This document shows, piece after piece, positions 15,710 to 24,150 of a stretch of 37,186 nt of DNA; within the stretch, counting starts at the first letter, position 1; the number at the start of each line of letters is the position of its first letter. Position numbers and translations under genes: made by a program. The stretch spans positions 1 through 37,186 of the forward strand of contig CALKYE010000187.1 of assembly GCA_938003765.1 (NCBI GenBank), given 5' to 3'. The notes under the pieces were generated by a model that worked only from the letters and a program-made list of their open reading frames with translations, was not told the origin of the DNA and ran no database searches. Source of the stretch: an uncultured Planctomycetia bacterium (GTDB lineage: Bacteria; Planctomycetota; UBA1135; GCA-002686595).

Positions 15710-16987
15710 CTACAGCACGAGAATCGGTGCGAGCACAACCCGGAACCCGAGCCTGTCGGACACGTAAGCGGAAGCCTGACCTTCTCGGTTCCCGGAGCGA
15801 GCACGGTCCGACGCGTCGTACCAACTGCCGCCGCGGACGATGCGGCCGGGGCCGCCGTTCACGAATGGATCCGTGACCGCACCGGGCGAGTAGCTCGCGT
15901 GAGTATCGAGGCGCCACTCCCACACGTTGCCGTGCATGTCGTACAGACCCCACGCGTTCGGAGCGTAGCTGGACACCGGGTCGGGCCCTGGATACTGCCC
16001 GTTCCATGTCCAGCAGGCCCATCCCAAGTGCCACGAGTACGACACCATCGCGTCTGGGCGCCACAACGCTGCACCCACGTTGAACTCCGTGGACGTCCCC
16101 GCGCGACAGGCGTACTCCCACTCCGCCTCGGTTGGGAGCCGGTACTGATACCCCGTCGGTACGTTTCCCAAGGCTGACTGCTGGGCCGTCAAGACAGCGC
16201 AGTAGGCCACCGCGTCGAACCAGCTCACCCGCTCCACGGGCTTGTTCGCGCCGGAGTACTGCGACGGATTCAGACCCATCAGCGCGGAGTACTCCGCCTG
16301 CGTGACTTCGGTCGCGCTCATCCAGAAGCACGAGCTGATCGTGACTGTGTGGACGGGCTGCGAGATCGGGTTGTTGTGGTACGGCGCTCCACTCGCCGCG
16401 TCCGAGCCCATCTGAAAAGTCCCCGCGGGGATCACGACCATTCCAGGAATCGTCGTCACGCACGGAACCGGACGGGGCGGCGTCACGGTCAGCTCGAGCG
16501 CGTTCGAGAGGTGGGATGTCTTGGGCGCCAGCGGATCGCGGTACCACGACTGCGCAAACACCTTGTCCCACGCGCTCCAGGGGGCGCCGAGCGCCGTCGG
16601 GTTCGCGTTTTGGAACGCGTCCCAGTCGATCACGTAAGCGCCGTTGCAGGTCCCGGCCAGGCCGCCGCTGCTCTGGGGCGGCCCCAGGCGCGCCACCGGC
16701 GGCTTCACGCACAGGAAGCTGCTCCCCAAGGCGCCGCCCCAGGGGCTCGGCGTGAATCCGCTGTTGTCGATCCCGTAGAAGACGAGACCTTGCCGCAGTC
16801 CGGGCACACCGCTCTCGGTGATCCCACAGCCCGCGGTGTTCGCGGTGTCGGGCGACGCATTGGCGCTGATCGACGGCGTGCAGAAGTTCGAGGACAGGCC
16901 TGCCGTGCAATACGGTTGCGGGAGCTGGGCTCGAACGAGCGCCGCAAAGGCCGCGGCGGCGAGAGCCACGGAAACAACAAACCGCAT
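15710..16987 (-). CDS. Secreted SUMF1 (FGE-sulfatase-like) protein with N-terminal four-Cys module
   Basis: A 425-aa exported protein. A signal peptide (residues 1-20, cleavage near VRAQ) is followed immediately by the cysteine module (about 26-168: Cys27, Cys36, Cys93, Cys114, then SWYRDPLAPK and LSNALE), then a SUMF1/FGE-sulfatase domain (about 180-420: MVVIPAGTFQMGSD, EVTQAEY, RLPTEAEWEYACRAG, GLYDMHGNVWEW, RIVRGGSW, GFRVVL). The paired active-site cysteines of true formylglycine-generating enzymes are absent from the GGSW...GFR segment, so a C-type-lectin-like binding or other role is likelier. ATG at 16985-16987 is preceded by GGAGG. In the other four proteins here the module is C-terminal. 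It lies downstream of the acyl-CoA dehydrogenase with a 130-bp gap. Confidence 0.88.
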   Translation of the reverse strand: MRFVVSVALAAAAFAALVRAQLPQPYCTAGLSSNFCTPSISANASPDTANTAGCGITESGVPGLRQGLVFYGIDNSGFTPSPWGGALGSSFLCVKPPVARLGPPQSSGGLAGTCNGAYVIDWDAFQNANPTALGAPWSAWDKVFAQSWYRDPLAPKTSHLSNALELTVTPPRPVPCVTTIPGMVVIPAGTFQMGSDAASGAPYHNNPISQPVHTVTISSCFWMSATEVTQAEYSALMGLNPSQYSGANKPVERVSWFDAVAYCAVLTAQQSALGNVPTGYQYRLPTEAEWEYACRAGTSTEFNVGAALWRPDAMVSYSWHLGWACWTWNGQYPGPDPVSSYAPNAWGLYDMHGNVWEWRLDTHASYSPGAVTDPFVNGGPGRIVRGGSWYDASDRARSGNREGQASAYVSDRLGFRVVLAPILVL

Positions 16988-17073
16988 GAGATCCTCCGAA
17001 GGGAGCTGGCGTCCGCGCAGCAAGCGCAACCGATCGCAGCGAGTTGGCGGCGAGTCGCAGCGCGCAAGCAATC

Positions 17074-17117
17074 GCCCCGCCGCGACGCCGACTGTTCGGA
17101 GTTCCCCTCGGCGGGGC
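17074..17117 (-). terminator. Candidate terminator of the acyl-CoA dehydrogenase gene
   Basis: GCCCCGCCG (17074-17082) can pair with CGGCGGGGC (17109-17117), which begins right at the dehydrogenase stop. The 26-nt loop is long and there is no T tract, so support is modest. Confidence 0.35.
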
Positions 17118-18269
17118 CTACGACCCGCGCTTGAGCACGTCGCGCGCGATCACGATGCGCTGCACTTCGCTCGTGCCTTCGTAGATGCGCGTCACGCGCG
17201 CGTCGCGGTAGAGCTTCTCGATCACGTACTCCGACGAGTAGCCCATGCCGCCGTGGATCTGCACGGCGCGGTCGACCACGCGGTCGAGCGCTTCGCTCGC
17301 GAAGAGCTTGGTCATCGCCGACTCGCGACTGAACGGTTCGCCGCTGTCGCACATGCGCGCGGTGCGGTAGACGAGCGACTCCATCGCGTAGATGTCCGTC
17401 GCGCTGTCGGCCAGCATGAAGCCGATCGCCTGGTGTTCGCCCAGGCGCTTGCCGAAGGTCTCGCGTTGGTTGGCGTAGTTCGTCGAGAGCGCGTGCGCCT
17501 CCTTCGCGCAGCCCAGACAGTTCGCCGACAGCGCGAGGCGTCCGCGGTCGAGCGTGGCCATCGCGATGCGGAAGCCGTCGCCGACTTCGCCGAGGCGGAA
17601 CTCGTCGGACAGACGCAAGTTCTCGAAGGCCAGCGTCACGGTGCTCGAGCCGCGCTGGCCCATCTTCTCTTCGCGCTTGCCGACGCTGAAGCCCTTCGCG
17701 CCGGACGGCACGAGGAAGGCGGTGATGCCGCCGCGCGCCTTCTTCGCGCGATCGGTGATCGCGTACACGGTGACGAGGTCGGCGATGTCGCCGCTGGTGA
17801 TCCAGACCTTCTCGCCGTTGAGGATCCAGTCGCTGCCCTCGAGCGTGGCGGTGGTCGTCATCGCCGCGGGATCGGAGCCGGCGTTGGCTTCCGAGAGCGC
17901 GTACGCGCCGAGGATCCGCCCCTGCGCCATGTCGGGCAACCAGCGCGCCTTCTGCTCCTCGGTCCCGCCGACGAGCACGCTCATCGCGCCGATCGACGCG
18001 TGCGCGCCGTAGGTCACCGCCACGGCGAAGTCGCCGCGCGTGAGTTCCTCCATCACCACGCACAAGCCCGTCTCTCCGAGCCCGGATCCGCCGTACTCCT
18101 CGGGGATCGCAACGCCCATCAAGCCCACTTCGGCCAGCTTGTCGAGCAACTCGCGCGGCACCTGGTGCGTGCGCTCGATCTCGGCGGCGCGCGGACGGAT
18201 CTCGTTGTCGGTGAACTCGCGCGCCAGATCGCGCACGAGGTCGAGTTCTTCACTGTTGGCGGTGTGCAT
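17118..18269 (-). CDS. Acyl-CoA dehydrogenase
   Basis: FAD-dependent alpha,beta-dehydrogenation of an acyl-CoA, passing electrons to ETF. The 383-aa product has family length. The N-terminal helical domain (about 5-120) leads to the signature ALSEANAGSDPAA (residues 124-136) and WILNGEKVWITSG, a C-terminal helical domain with RETFGKRLGEHQAI, QIHGGMGYSSEYVIEKLYRD, and RIYEGTSEVQR with likely catalytic base Glu364. ATG at 18267-18269 is preferred over TTG at 18296, which adds nine residues not typical of the family. No ETF, thiolase or hydratase gene is adjacent, so chain-length specificity is unknown. Short-chain or branched-chain substrates are usual for this sequence type. Confidence 0.93.
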   Translation of the reverse strand: MHTANSEELDLVRDLAREFTDNEIRPRAAEIERTHQVPRELLDKLAEVGLMGVAIPEEYGGSGLGETGLCVVMEELTRGDFAVAVTYGAHASIGAMSVLVGGTEEQKARWLPDMAQGRILGAYALSEANAGSDPAAMTTTATLEGSDWILNGEKVWITSGDIADLVTVYAITDRAKKARGGITAFLVPSGAKGFSVGKREEKMGQRGSSTVTLAFENLRLSDEFRLGEVGDGFRIAMATLDRGRLALSANCLGCAKEAHALSTNYANQRETFGKRLGEHQAIGFMLADSATDIYAMESLVYRTARMCDSGEPFSRESAMTKLFASEALDRVVDRAVQIHGGMGYSSEYVIEKLYRDARVTRIYEGTSEVQRIVIARDVLKRGS

Positions 18270-18455
18270 GTCGCAAGTAGCTCTGAAGGTTCCCAAGCCG
18301 GGTTATCGTCGTCGCAGTGTCGCGTCTTGTGGCGCAAGCCAGAAGCCGAATCATTCGAGGAACCACGTGCGTAGGAGCGGGTTCGAGCGCGGACCGTTCG
18401 CGCCTCGCCCCGCACTTGTCTGCCGCCGGTCGATCACGACCTCAGGAAAGCACCG

Positions 18456-19280
18456 ATGAAGTCATCCGCACTCGCCTTCGCAGCCGCAGGAGCCATCTCA
18501 GGCTTCGTCGGCGCCGCAGTCGCCGTCCTCACGCTCGGAGATCGCCCGAGCGCGACGAGTGAATTCGTCGCAGCAGGTCCCGCGGGCGCGCGCAACGTCG
18601 CCGCCGAGTCCGACGCCGACCGCGCGGCGCTAGCGCAAGCGCAGCTCACTGCCGATGCGCAGGCCGCGGATCTCGCGACGCTGCAGCGCCGCGTCGACAT
18701 GCTCGAGGGCGAACTGGCAGCCTTGAGCTCTGATCGCGCGCGCGCGGCCGTCGCCCCCGTCGCCGAGAGCGCCTCGCAGGCCCCGACGCCGGAAGCGCTC
18801 GCCGACATCCAGCGCGACGCGATCGTCAAGGTGCTCGAGGACCAGCGCAAAGCCGAGCAGGACAAGCGCGAGGCCGAGCGCAAGGAGCGCCAGCGCAAAG
18901 CAGCCGACGACATGGCCGCTCGAACCGCGAAGGAGTTGGGACTGGGCGCCGGCGACGAACGCCGCTTGGCGGACTTCTACGTGGTCGCGGGCGACAAGCG
19001 CGACGAGCTGTTCCGCCCCATGCGCGACGGAGCGAGCTTCGACCGCGACACGATGCGTCAGAGCTTCGATGACTACCGAACGTGGGCCGAGTCGGAGATC
19101 AAGACCGCCTTCGGCGACAACATCGGCAGCCGCATCCTCGAGTACCAACGCCAGCAACGTGACTTCGGAGGCTTCGGCGGGTTCGGCGGATTCGGCGGCG
19201 GCCCGGGCGGTTCGCCGGGCGGCGGCGGCTCGACTGGCGGCGGCGACTCGGGTCGTCGCGGCGGTCGCGGCGGCGGCTGA
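18456..19280 (+). CDS. Membrane-anchored coiled-coil protein with Gly/Phe-rich tail, unknown function
   Basis: I do not recognise a family. The 274-aa product starts with a hydrophobic stretch (residues about 5-27), either a signal anchor or an uncleaved signal peptide. An Ala-rich region and strongly charged coiled-coil segments follow (about 55-95 and 110-155, e.g. VLEDQRKAEQDKREAERKE), then a conserved-looking helical part (about 160-230, KELGLGAGDERRLADFYVV; MRQSFDDYRTWAESEI). It closes with a low-complexity tail of FGG repeats, then Gly/Pro/Ser and a final GRRGGRGGG (about 237-274). ATG has AGGAAAG at good spacing. Phosphatidylserine decarboxylase lies downstream on the same strand. The helical part could be a periplasmic sensing or adaptor domain; this is a guess. 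Confidence 0.75.
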   Translation: MKSSALAFAAAGAISGFVGAAVAVLTLGDRPSATSEFVAAGPAGARNVAAESDADRAALAQAQLTADAQAADLATLQRRVDMLEGELAALSSDRARAAVAPVAESASQAPTPEALADIQRDAIVKVLEDQRKAEQDKREAERKERQRKAADDMAARTAKELGLGAGDERRLADFYVVAGDKRDELFRPMRDGASFDRDTMRQSFDDYRTWAESEIKTAFGDNIGSRILEYQRQQRDFGGFGGFGGFGGGPGGSPGGGGSTGGGDSGRRGGRGGG

Positions 19281-19334
19281 GCCTCGACAGCAGGGTTGCG
19301 CGAGGGGCCTCGCGCTTCCGAGCATGGGCGGCGC

Positions 19335-20156
19335 TTGAGTTCCACACCGCCTCTCTCTCCCCCGCCGGCCACGCCGTTCCAGCGCGCGCTCTCGCTCGGC
19401 GTCGGTTGGCTCTCCGACCGTCGCATCCCGCGCCCGCTGCGCGCTCCGATCTATCGCGCCTACTCGCGCGCCTACCGGGTCGAGCTCGGCGAGGTGCGCC
19501 TGGAGCTGGCCGAGCACCCCAGCTTCGCGTCGTTCTTCGTGCGCCGACTGCGCGACGGCGCGCGGCCCTTCGCGCGCGGGAGCGATGAGTTCCCCGCGCC
19601 CTGCGACGGCGCGGTGCAGTCGCTCGACCACATCGAGCGGGACACGATCCTGCAGGCCAAGGGTCGGCCGTACTCGGTGCGCGAGCTGCTCGGCGGCGTC
19701 GGCGCCGAAGTCGAACTCGAAGGCGGTCAGGCCTGGACCATCTACCTCTCGCCGCGCGACTACCACCGCGTGCACGCGCCGCTCGACGCGCGACTCGTCG
19801 AAGCGCGGTGGCTGCCGGGCGCGCGCTATTCGGTCGCGCCCAAGGTGCTGCTCGCGCGCCCCAAGGTGTTCTCGGTGAACGAGCGCGTCGTGATGCGGCT
19901 GGAGGGCGACGATGGACCGCTGTTCCTCGTGATGGTCGGCGCGCTCAACGTGGGTCGCATCCGCGTCGTGGGCGTCGAGCCCAGCGCGGAAGGACGACTC
20001 GGCGCTCCCCGCCCGCTCGCGCGCGGCGACGAACTCGCGCGCTTCGAGCTCGGCTCCACCGTGATCCTGGTCGTGCCGCCGCAGGGCCGCGCGTGGCGAC
20101 CGCAACTCTCGGTCGGCGCCGCCGTGCGCATGGGCCAGACCTTCGCGACGCGTTGA
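19335..20156 (+). CDS. psd: Phosphatidylserine decarboxylase
   Basis: Pyruvoyl enzyme that turns phosphatidylserine into phosphatidylethanolamine at the inner membrane. The product is 273 aa from TTG at 19335 (alternative TTG at 19296; no in-frame ATG precedes the conserved part, and the ATG at 19324 is out of frame). It keeps RLRDGARPF, APCDGAVQSL with Asp91, YLSPRDYHRVH with His144 and His147, and the self-cleavage motif LGST, whose Ser241 becomes the pyruvoyl group. Cleavage would give a long beta and a short alpha chain of about 33 residues. The stop overlaps the next start as TGATG. It is shorter than E. coli Psd (322 aa), mainly in loops. Confidence 0.92.
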   Translation: MSSTPPLSPPPATPFQRALSLGVGWLSDRRIPRPLRAPIYRAYSRAYRVELGEVRLELAEHPSFASFFVRRLRDGARPFARGSDEFPAPCDGAVQSLDHIERDTILQAKGRPYSVRELLGGVGAEVELEGGQAWTIYLSPRDYHRVHAPLDARLVEARWLPGARYSVAPKVLLARPKVFSVNERVVMRLEGDDGPLFLVMVGALNVGRIRVVGVEPSAEGRLGAPRPLARGDELARFELGSTVILVVPPQGRAWRPQLSVGAAVRMGQTFATR

Positions 20157-20782
20157 TGGGCGCCGCGGCGAGCAAGCTCGAACGACTGGCGCGCCTGTTC
20201 ACGACGATCGTCGTCGGCGACTGGCAGGGCCTGCGCGACGTGCGCCTCAGCGCGCCGAGCGGAGAGCCCGACCGCGGCTGGCGCGAGGCTTTGCTTCAAG
20301 CGCACGTGTTCGCCGGCTTCCCGCGGGTCGTCGAAGCGCTCGACGTGCTCGAGGAAGCCGGAGGGCTCGGCGCGCTAGAGCCAGGTGAAGCGCTCGCCGA
20401 GGACGAGCAGCCTGCGCGCGGCCGCGAGTTGTTCGAGCGCATCTACGCGGAGCACGCGCCGCGCGTGCGCGCGTTCCTCGAACGCGGCCACCCCGACTTC
20501 GCGCGCTGGATCGAGGGGCACGCCTACGGACGCATCCTCTCGCGACCGGGGTTGAGCGCCGCCGAACGCGAGCTGCTCGCCGTGTGCGCGCTGGCGGCGC
20601 TCGGACAGGAGCGACAACTGGTCAGTCACGTGCGCGGCGCGCTCCGCTGCGGCGCCCAGCCCCACGACGTGCGGCAGGTGCTGAACGCGACGCGCGCGTG
20701 CATCGGCGTCGAGCGCTGCGACGCAGCCCTGCGCATCGCCGAGCGCGTCGCCTCCCGCGAGTCGCGCGAACGCTCAGTATGA
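20156..20782 (+). CDS. Carboxymuconolactone decarboxylase-like (CMD/AhpD fold) protein
   Basis: A 208-aa protein made of two CMD-type halves. In the N-terminal half, ALLQAHVFAGFPRVVEAL (residues 45-62) is typical of the fold. The C-terminal half has LLAVCALAALGQERQLVSHVRGALRCGA-type sequence with His158. The AhpD CxxC redox pair is missing, so a peroxidase-cycle role is unlikely; substrate unknown. ATG at 20156-20158 shares one base with the psd stop, so translation is probably coupled. The 3' end overlaps the 3' end of the converging kinase gene by 9 bp. The longer opening from 19808 is a psd shadow. Confidence 0.8.
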   Translation: MGAAASKLERLARLFTTIVVGDWQGLRDVRLSAPSGEPDRGWREALLQAHVFAGFPRVVEALDVLEEAGGLGALEPGEALAEDEQPARGRELFERIYAEHAPRVRAFLERGHPDFARWIEGHAYGRILSRPGLSAAERELLAVCALAALGQERQLVSHVRGALRCGAQPHDVRQVLNATRACIGVERCDAALRIAERVASRESRERSV

Positions 20783-23700
20783 GCCGCGCAGCGTGACCTC
20801 GAGCAGGCGCAAGCGCTCGAAGCTGCGGATCACGAGCACGCGGTCCTCGAGGCTGGCCGAAGCGGGATCGGGCCGCAGCACGGCGCGGCTGTCGAGGCGC
20901 TCGCCGTCGAGCGAGAGTTCGACCTTGCCGCGCCCCTGACGCAGCTCGATGTGCAGTTGGTGCCGCGCGCCCTTGCTCAGCCCCTTGAAGCTCGTCCCGA
21001 CGCCGCGCGCGCGAGCGAGCAAGCCCTGGACGCAAGTGCGAAGCTCGCTCGTCGCTCCGCTGACGATGGCGTAGCGCGCGCTCCCGCCGTCGTCGCTGGC
21101 GCCCGCGAACACCACGTGCACGCCGGCCAGGCTGATCGCGAGCAAGCGCGGCGGCCCGGCGTCGGCCGGCTGTTCGAACGCGAGATCGAGCTCGAGCGCC
21201 TGCTCGACGTCGAGCGGCGGGCGCAACGACAACGAAGGCCACAGCGCGGCGGTCTCGAGGTCCTCGGGCGCGTACGCGCGCGCCGGAGTCCAACCGCGCA
21301 CGTCCGCCTGCCATTGATTGCGCTGGAACTGGCCGCGGTAATCGGAGTCGAGCACGAAGCGCAGCGCCACGCGGCGGCTGTCGAGCATCTCGACGGAGTT
21401 CGGGCCGTACGCCGCGCGGAACATGTCCGCGTCCACGGCGCCCGGTCCGCGCTGCAACTCCTCGCGGCGCTGGCGCAGCCACGCGGCGTCGCCCTTCACG
21501 TCCTCGACGTCGGCGTACTCGCGCAGCAGCGTGTCGATGTGCTCGAGCTGGCGACGCGAGGTCGCGGTCTCGTTGTTCTGCGCCGCGCGCCGAACCAGGA
21601 ACAAGAGCTCGTTCGCCGCGCGCCGCCGCTCCTGCAGCTCGCGCGAGCGATCGGCGCGCGCGAGTTCGAGACGCTCGTTGAGGTCGCGCCACACTCCGGC
21701 CCAGTGCGGCGCGGTCGGCGGCGGCAGAGGCCAGAGCTCGAGCGCAGCGTCGATCGCGCCGGTGCGTTCACGCAGCAGCGCGGCCTGCAGACGCGCGTCG
21801 GGATCGGGTCGCTCCGAGGCCAGCCCGGCGAGCCGCTCGATGTCCAAGCGCGAGAGGAGCTCGAAGGACTTGCCGTCCAGCGGACGCAGCGCGAGCAGCA
21901 CGCCCACGCCGTTGTCCGCCGTCACGAAGCGGAAGCCGCGCTCGAGCGGGAGGTGCGCCTGCTCGATCACGCCCTCGCGCTCGAGCCCGAGCCACAGGCG
22001 CGTCGGCGCGCGCGTCTCGCCCAGGCGTTCGATCTCCGCTGCGGCGCGCTGCATGATCCCGTCGAGGATCGTCGCCTCGAGACGCAACTCCTCCAGGCGC
22101 GCGATGACCGGCGCCATGGTCCGCCGCGCGAGTTGTTCGTCGATCGACGCGAGCGCGGCGTCGAAGGCGCGCGAAGCGATGGCGCGCTCGAACTCCGGCA
22201 GGAAGTCGCGCAGCGCCAGCTCGGCGTCGGCGCGATCGTTCTCGGCCTCGGTGCGCGACAGCTCGCCAGCGGCGCGCTCGAGCGTCGTGCGCGCGCGGTC
22301 GCTGACCTGCGGCAGGAGCTGATCCTCGCTCAACAGATCGCGCGCGAGCAGCTCGCGCCAGCGCGCGCGCAGTCGACCGGCGGCGTCGGTCACCTTGCGC
22401 AGCTTGAGCTCCGCCCACAACTGCCGCTCGAGCGCCGCGAGCTCGCTTTCGCGCTCCAGATCGTCGGCGGTCCAGCGCGCGTCGGCCAGCGCGAGCTCGC
22501 GGTCGATGTGCTCGCGCTGCACGCGCTCGAGCGCGGCCTCGAGCTCCCCGGTCGGCAAGCCCTCGACCGACAGCTGCAAGCGCCCGAGCAGCTCGCTCGC
22601 GCGCACGTCGCGCAGCTCGCGCGCGCGGCTCCACTGCCCGCGCGACTCGAGCTCCTGCGCGCGCTCGCCGCAGTCCCGCTCGTACGCGCGCGCCACGCGC
22701 GCCGCGATTTCACCGACGCGGCGTGCGATCTCGGCGCGCAACTCGGACTCGAGCGTGCGCAGGCCCAGACTGTCGCGCTGCTGGTCGAGCTGTCGCTCCG
22801 ACAGGCCCAACTCCTCGCGCAAACGCCGCGGGAAGCCTTCCTCGACCAACGCGAGCGCGCCGACCAGGTCGCGCCGCTCGTGGCGCAGGCGATCGAGTTC
22901 GCGCAGGAAGCCGGCGTGCGCGCCCTGCAGCGCGGAGGCGAAGCTCTGACGAACGCGCGCGTTGAGCGCATCCGCGCGCGCGGCGTGCGTGCTCGGAATC
23001 GAGCCGGCCAGCGAATCCAAGGCCGCCAGGCACGGCCCCAGCTCCTTGGGTCCGCGTTCGAAGCGTTCCGCGATCGGATCCAGCGCCGTGAACTCCGCGG
23101 CGGGCCGAGACTCGTCTTCGGTGGCGAGCGTGGAGTCCTCCGCACGGGTGAAGTACACGCCCGCACCGACGGCGCCGACGACGCTCAAGAGCGCGGCGCT
23201 CCCCCACAACAGACGCCTGCGGCGCTCGCGCTCGCCGAGCAGCGGATCGAGTTGATCGCGCTTGACGCTCACCGCGCGGCGCTCGCGCAGCGCCTCGAGG
23301 TCCTCGCGCAGCTCGCGCGGCGTCTGGTAGCGGCGCGCGGGATCGCGCGTCAGGCACTTGCGCAGCACGAGCTGCAGTCCCTTCGACAGCTCGGGCGCGA
23401 ACTGCGTCGGGTCGGGCATCGGCGAGTACAAGACGCCGGAGAGGATCTCTCCCACGCTCTCGCCCGCGAACGGCGGACGGCCGCACAGGCAGTGGAACAG
23501 CGTCGCGCCCATCGACCAGATGTCGCTGCGCACGTCGGCGCTCTTGGGGTCGCGCGCCTGCTCGGGCGAGATGTAGTGCGGAGTCCCGAGCGTGCCGCCG
23601 TGCCCCGTCAGCGACGGATCGTCCTCCGCGAAGGCCAGCCCCAGGTCGACGATGCGCGCGCGACCGCTGAGGTCGATCAGGATGTTGCCGGGCTTGAGGT

Positions 23701-24121
23701 CGCGGTGCACGACGCCCTGCTCGTAGGCGTGCTCGAGCGCTTCGCACAACGGGATGAACAGCCGCAGCGCGTCGCGTTCGGAGAGCGCGCCGTCCTTGCG
23801 CAGCTTCGCGGCCAGCGACGGCCCCTCGACCAGCTCCATGGCGTACCACCACAGGCTGCCGATGTGGCCCATGTCGATGGCCGAGACGATGCCGGGGTGC
23901 GACAGCTTCGCCGTCGTGCGCGCTTCGCGCTGGAGGCGTCGGATCGCGCGGCCGCGCGCCGCGAGCTCGGGGTGCAGGATCTTGAGCGCGACCTTGCGCT
24001 GCACGGCGAGCTGCACCGCGCGGTAGACCGTGCCGGTCGAGCCGCGACCGATCACCGCTTCGAGCCGGTACCCGGGGATTTCCGGCAGCGCTGCGCTGCG
24101 TTGCGCGCCTTGGGAGTCCAT
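20774..24121 (-). CDS. Transmembrane Hanks-type serine/threonine protein kinase with long extracytoplasmic region
   Basis: A 1115-aa membrane kinase. The kinase domain (residues about 18-280) has GRGSTGTV (25-32), Lys47 in VALKIL, HRDLKPGN (139-146) with Asp141, DLG (159-161, where DFG is usual), GTPHYISPEQ (179-188) and SDIWSMGATLF. A single membrane span lies at about 304-324. The outer part is mostly long charged helices (about 340-880, many Leu/Arg/Glu heptads). It ends in a beta-rich segment (about 900-1115, ending LEVTLRGSY) that may be a lectin-like or PA14/LamG-like sensor; I cannot name it. ATG at 24119-24121 has GAGGG eight bases upstream; GTG at 24127 is possible. It starts 29 bp after the HHWGH-protein gene on the same strand. 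Confidence 0.9.
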   Translation of the reverse strand: MDSQGAQRSAALPEIPGYRLEAVIGRGSTGTVYRAVQLAVQRKVALKILHPELAARGRAIRRLQREARTTAKLSHPGIVSAIDMGHIGSLWWYAMELVEGPSLAAKLRKDGALSERDALRLFIPLCEALEHAYEQGVVHRDLKPGNILIDLSGRARIVDLGLAFAEDDPSLTGHGGTLGTPHYISPEQARDPKSADVRSDIWSMGATLFHCLCGRPPFAGESVGEILSGVLYSPMPDPTQFAPELSKGLQLVLRKCLTRDPARRYQTPRELREDLEALRERRAVSVKRDQLDPLLGERERRRRLLWGSAALLSVVGAVGAGVYFTRAEDSTLATEDESRPAAEFTALDPIAERFERGPKELGPCLAALDSLAGSIPSTHAARADALNARVRQSFASALQGAHAGFLRELDRLRHERRDLVGALALVEEGFPRRLREELGLSERQLDQQRDSLGLRTLESELRAEIARRVGEIAARVARAYERDCGERAQELESRGQWSRARELRDVRASELLGRLQLSVEGLPTGELEAALERVQREHIDRELALADARWTADDLERESELAALERQLWAELKLRKVTDAAGRLRARWRELLARDLLSEDQLLPQVSDRARTTLERAAGELSRTEAENDRADAELALRDFLPEFERAIASRAFDAALASIDEQLARRTMAPVIARLEELRLEATILDGIMQRAAAEIERLGETRAPTRLWLGLEREGVIEQAHLPLERGFRFVTADNGVGVLLALRPLDGKSFELLSRLDIERLAGLASERPDPDARLQAALLRERTGAIDAALELWPLPPPTAPHWAGVWRDLNERLELARADRSRELQERRRAANELLFLVRRAAQNNETATSRRQLEHIDTLLREYADVEDVKGDAAWLRQRREELQRGPGAVDADMFRAAYGPNSVEMLDSRRVALRFVLDSDYRGQFQRNQWQADVRGWTPARAYAPEDLETAALWPSLSLRPPLDVEQALELDLAFEQPADAGPPRLLAISLAGVHVVFAGASDDGGSARYAIVSGATSELRTCVQGLLARARGVGTSFKGLSKGARHQLHIELRQGRGKVELSLDGERLDSRAVLRPDPASASLEDRVLVIRSFERLRLLEVTLRGSY

Positions 24122-24150
24122 CGCCACGGCCCTCTAAGCTAACGGAGCGC

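Noticed and set aside
15710..16450. True formylglycine-generating enzyme
   Set aside because: The SUMF1 fold is clear but the paired cysteines needed for sulfatase activation are missing and no sulfatase is nearby.
20156..20782. AhpD-type alkylhydroperoxidase
   Set aside because: No CxxC pair at the active-site position.
20951..24142. A 1063-residue plus-strand frame opposite the kinase
   Set aside because: Antisense of a clear kinase; Arg/Gln/Leu-rich low complexity and no start context.
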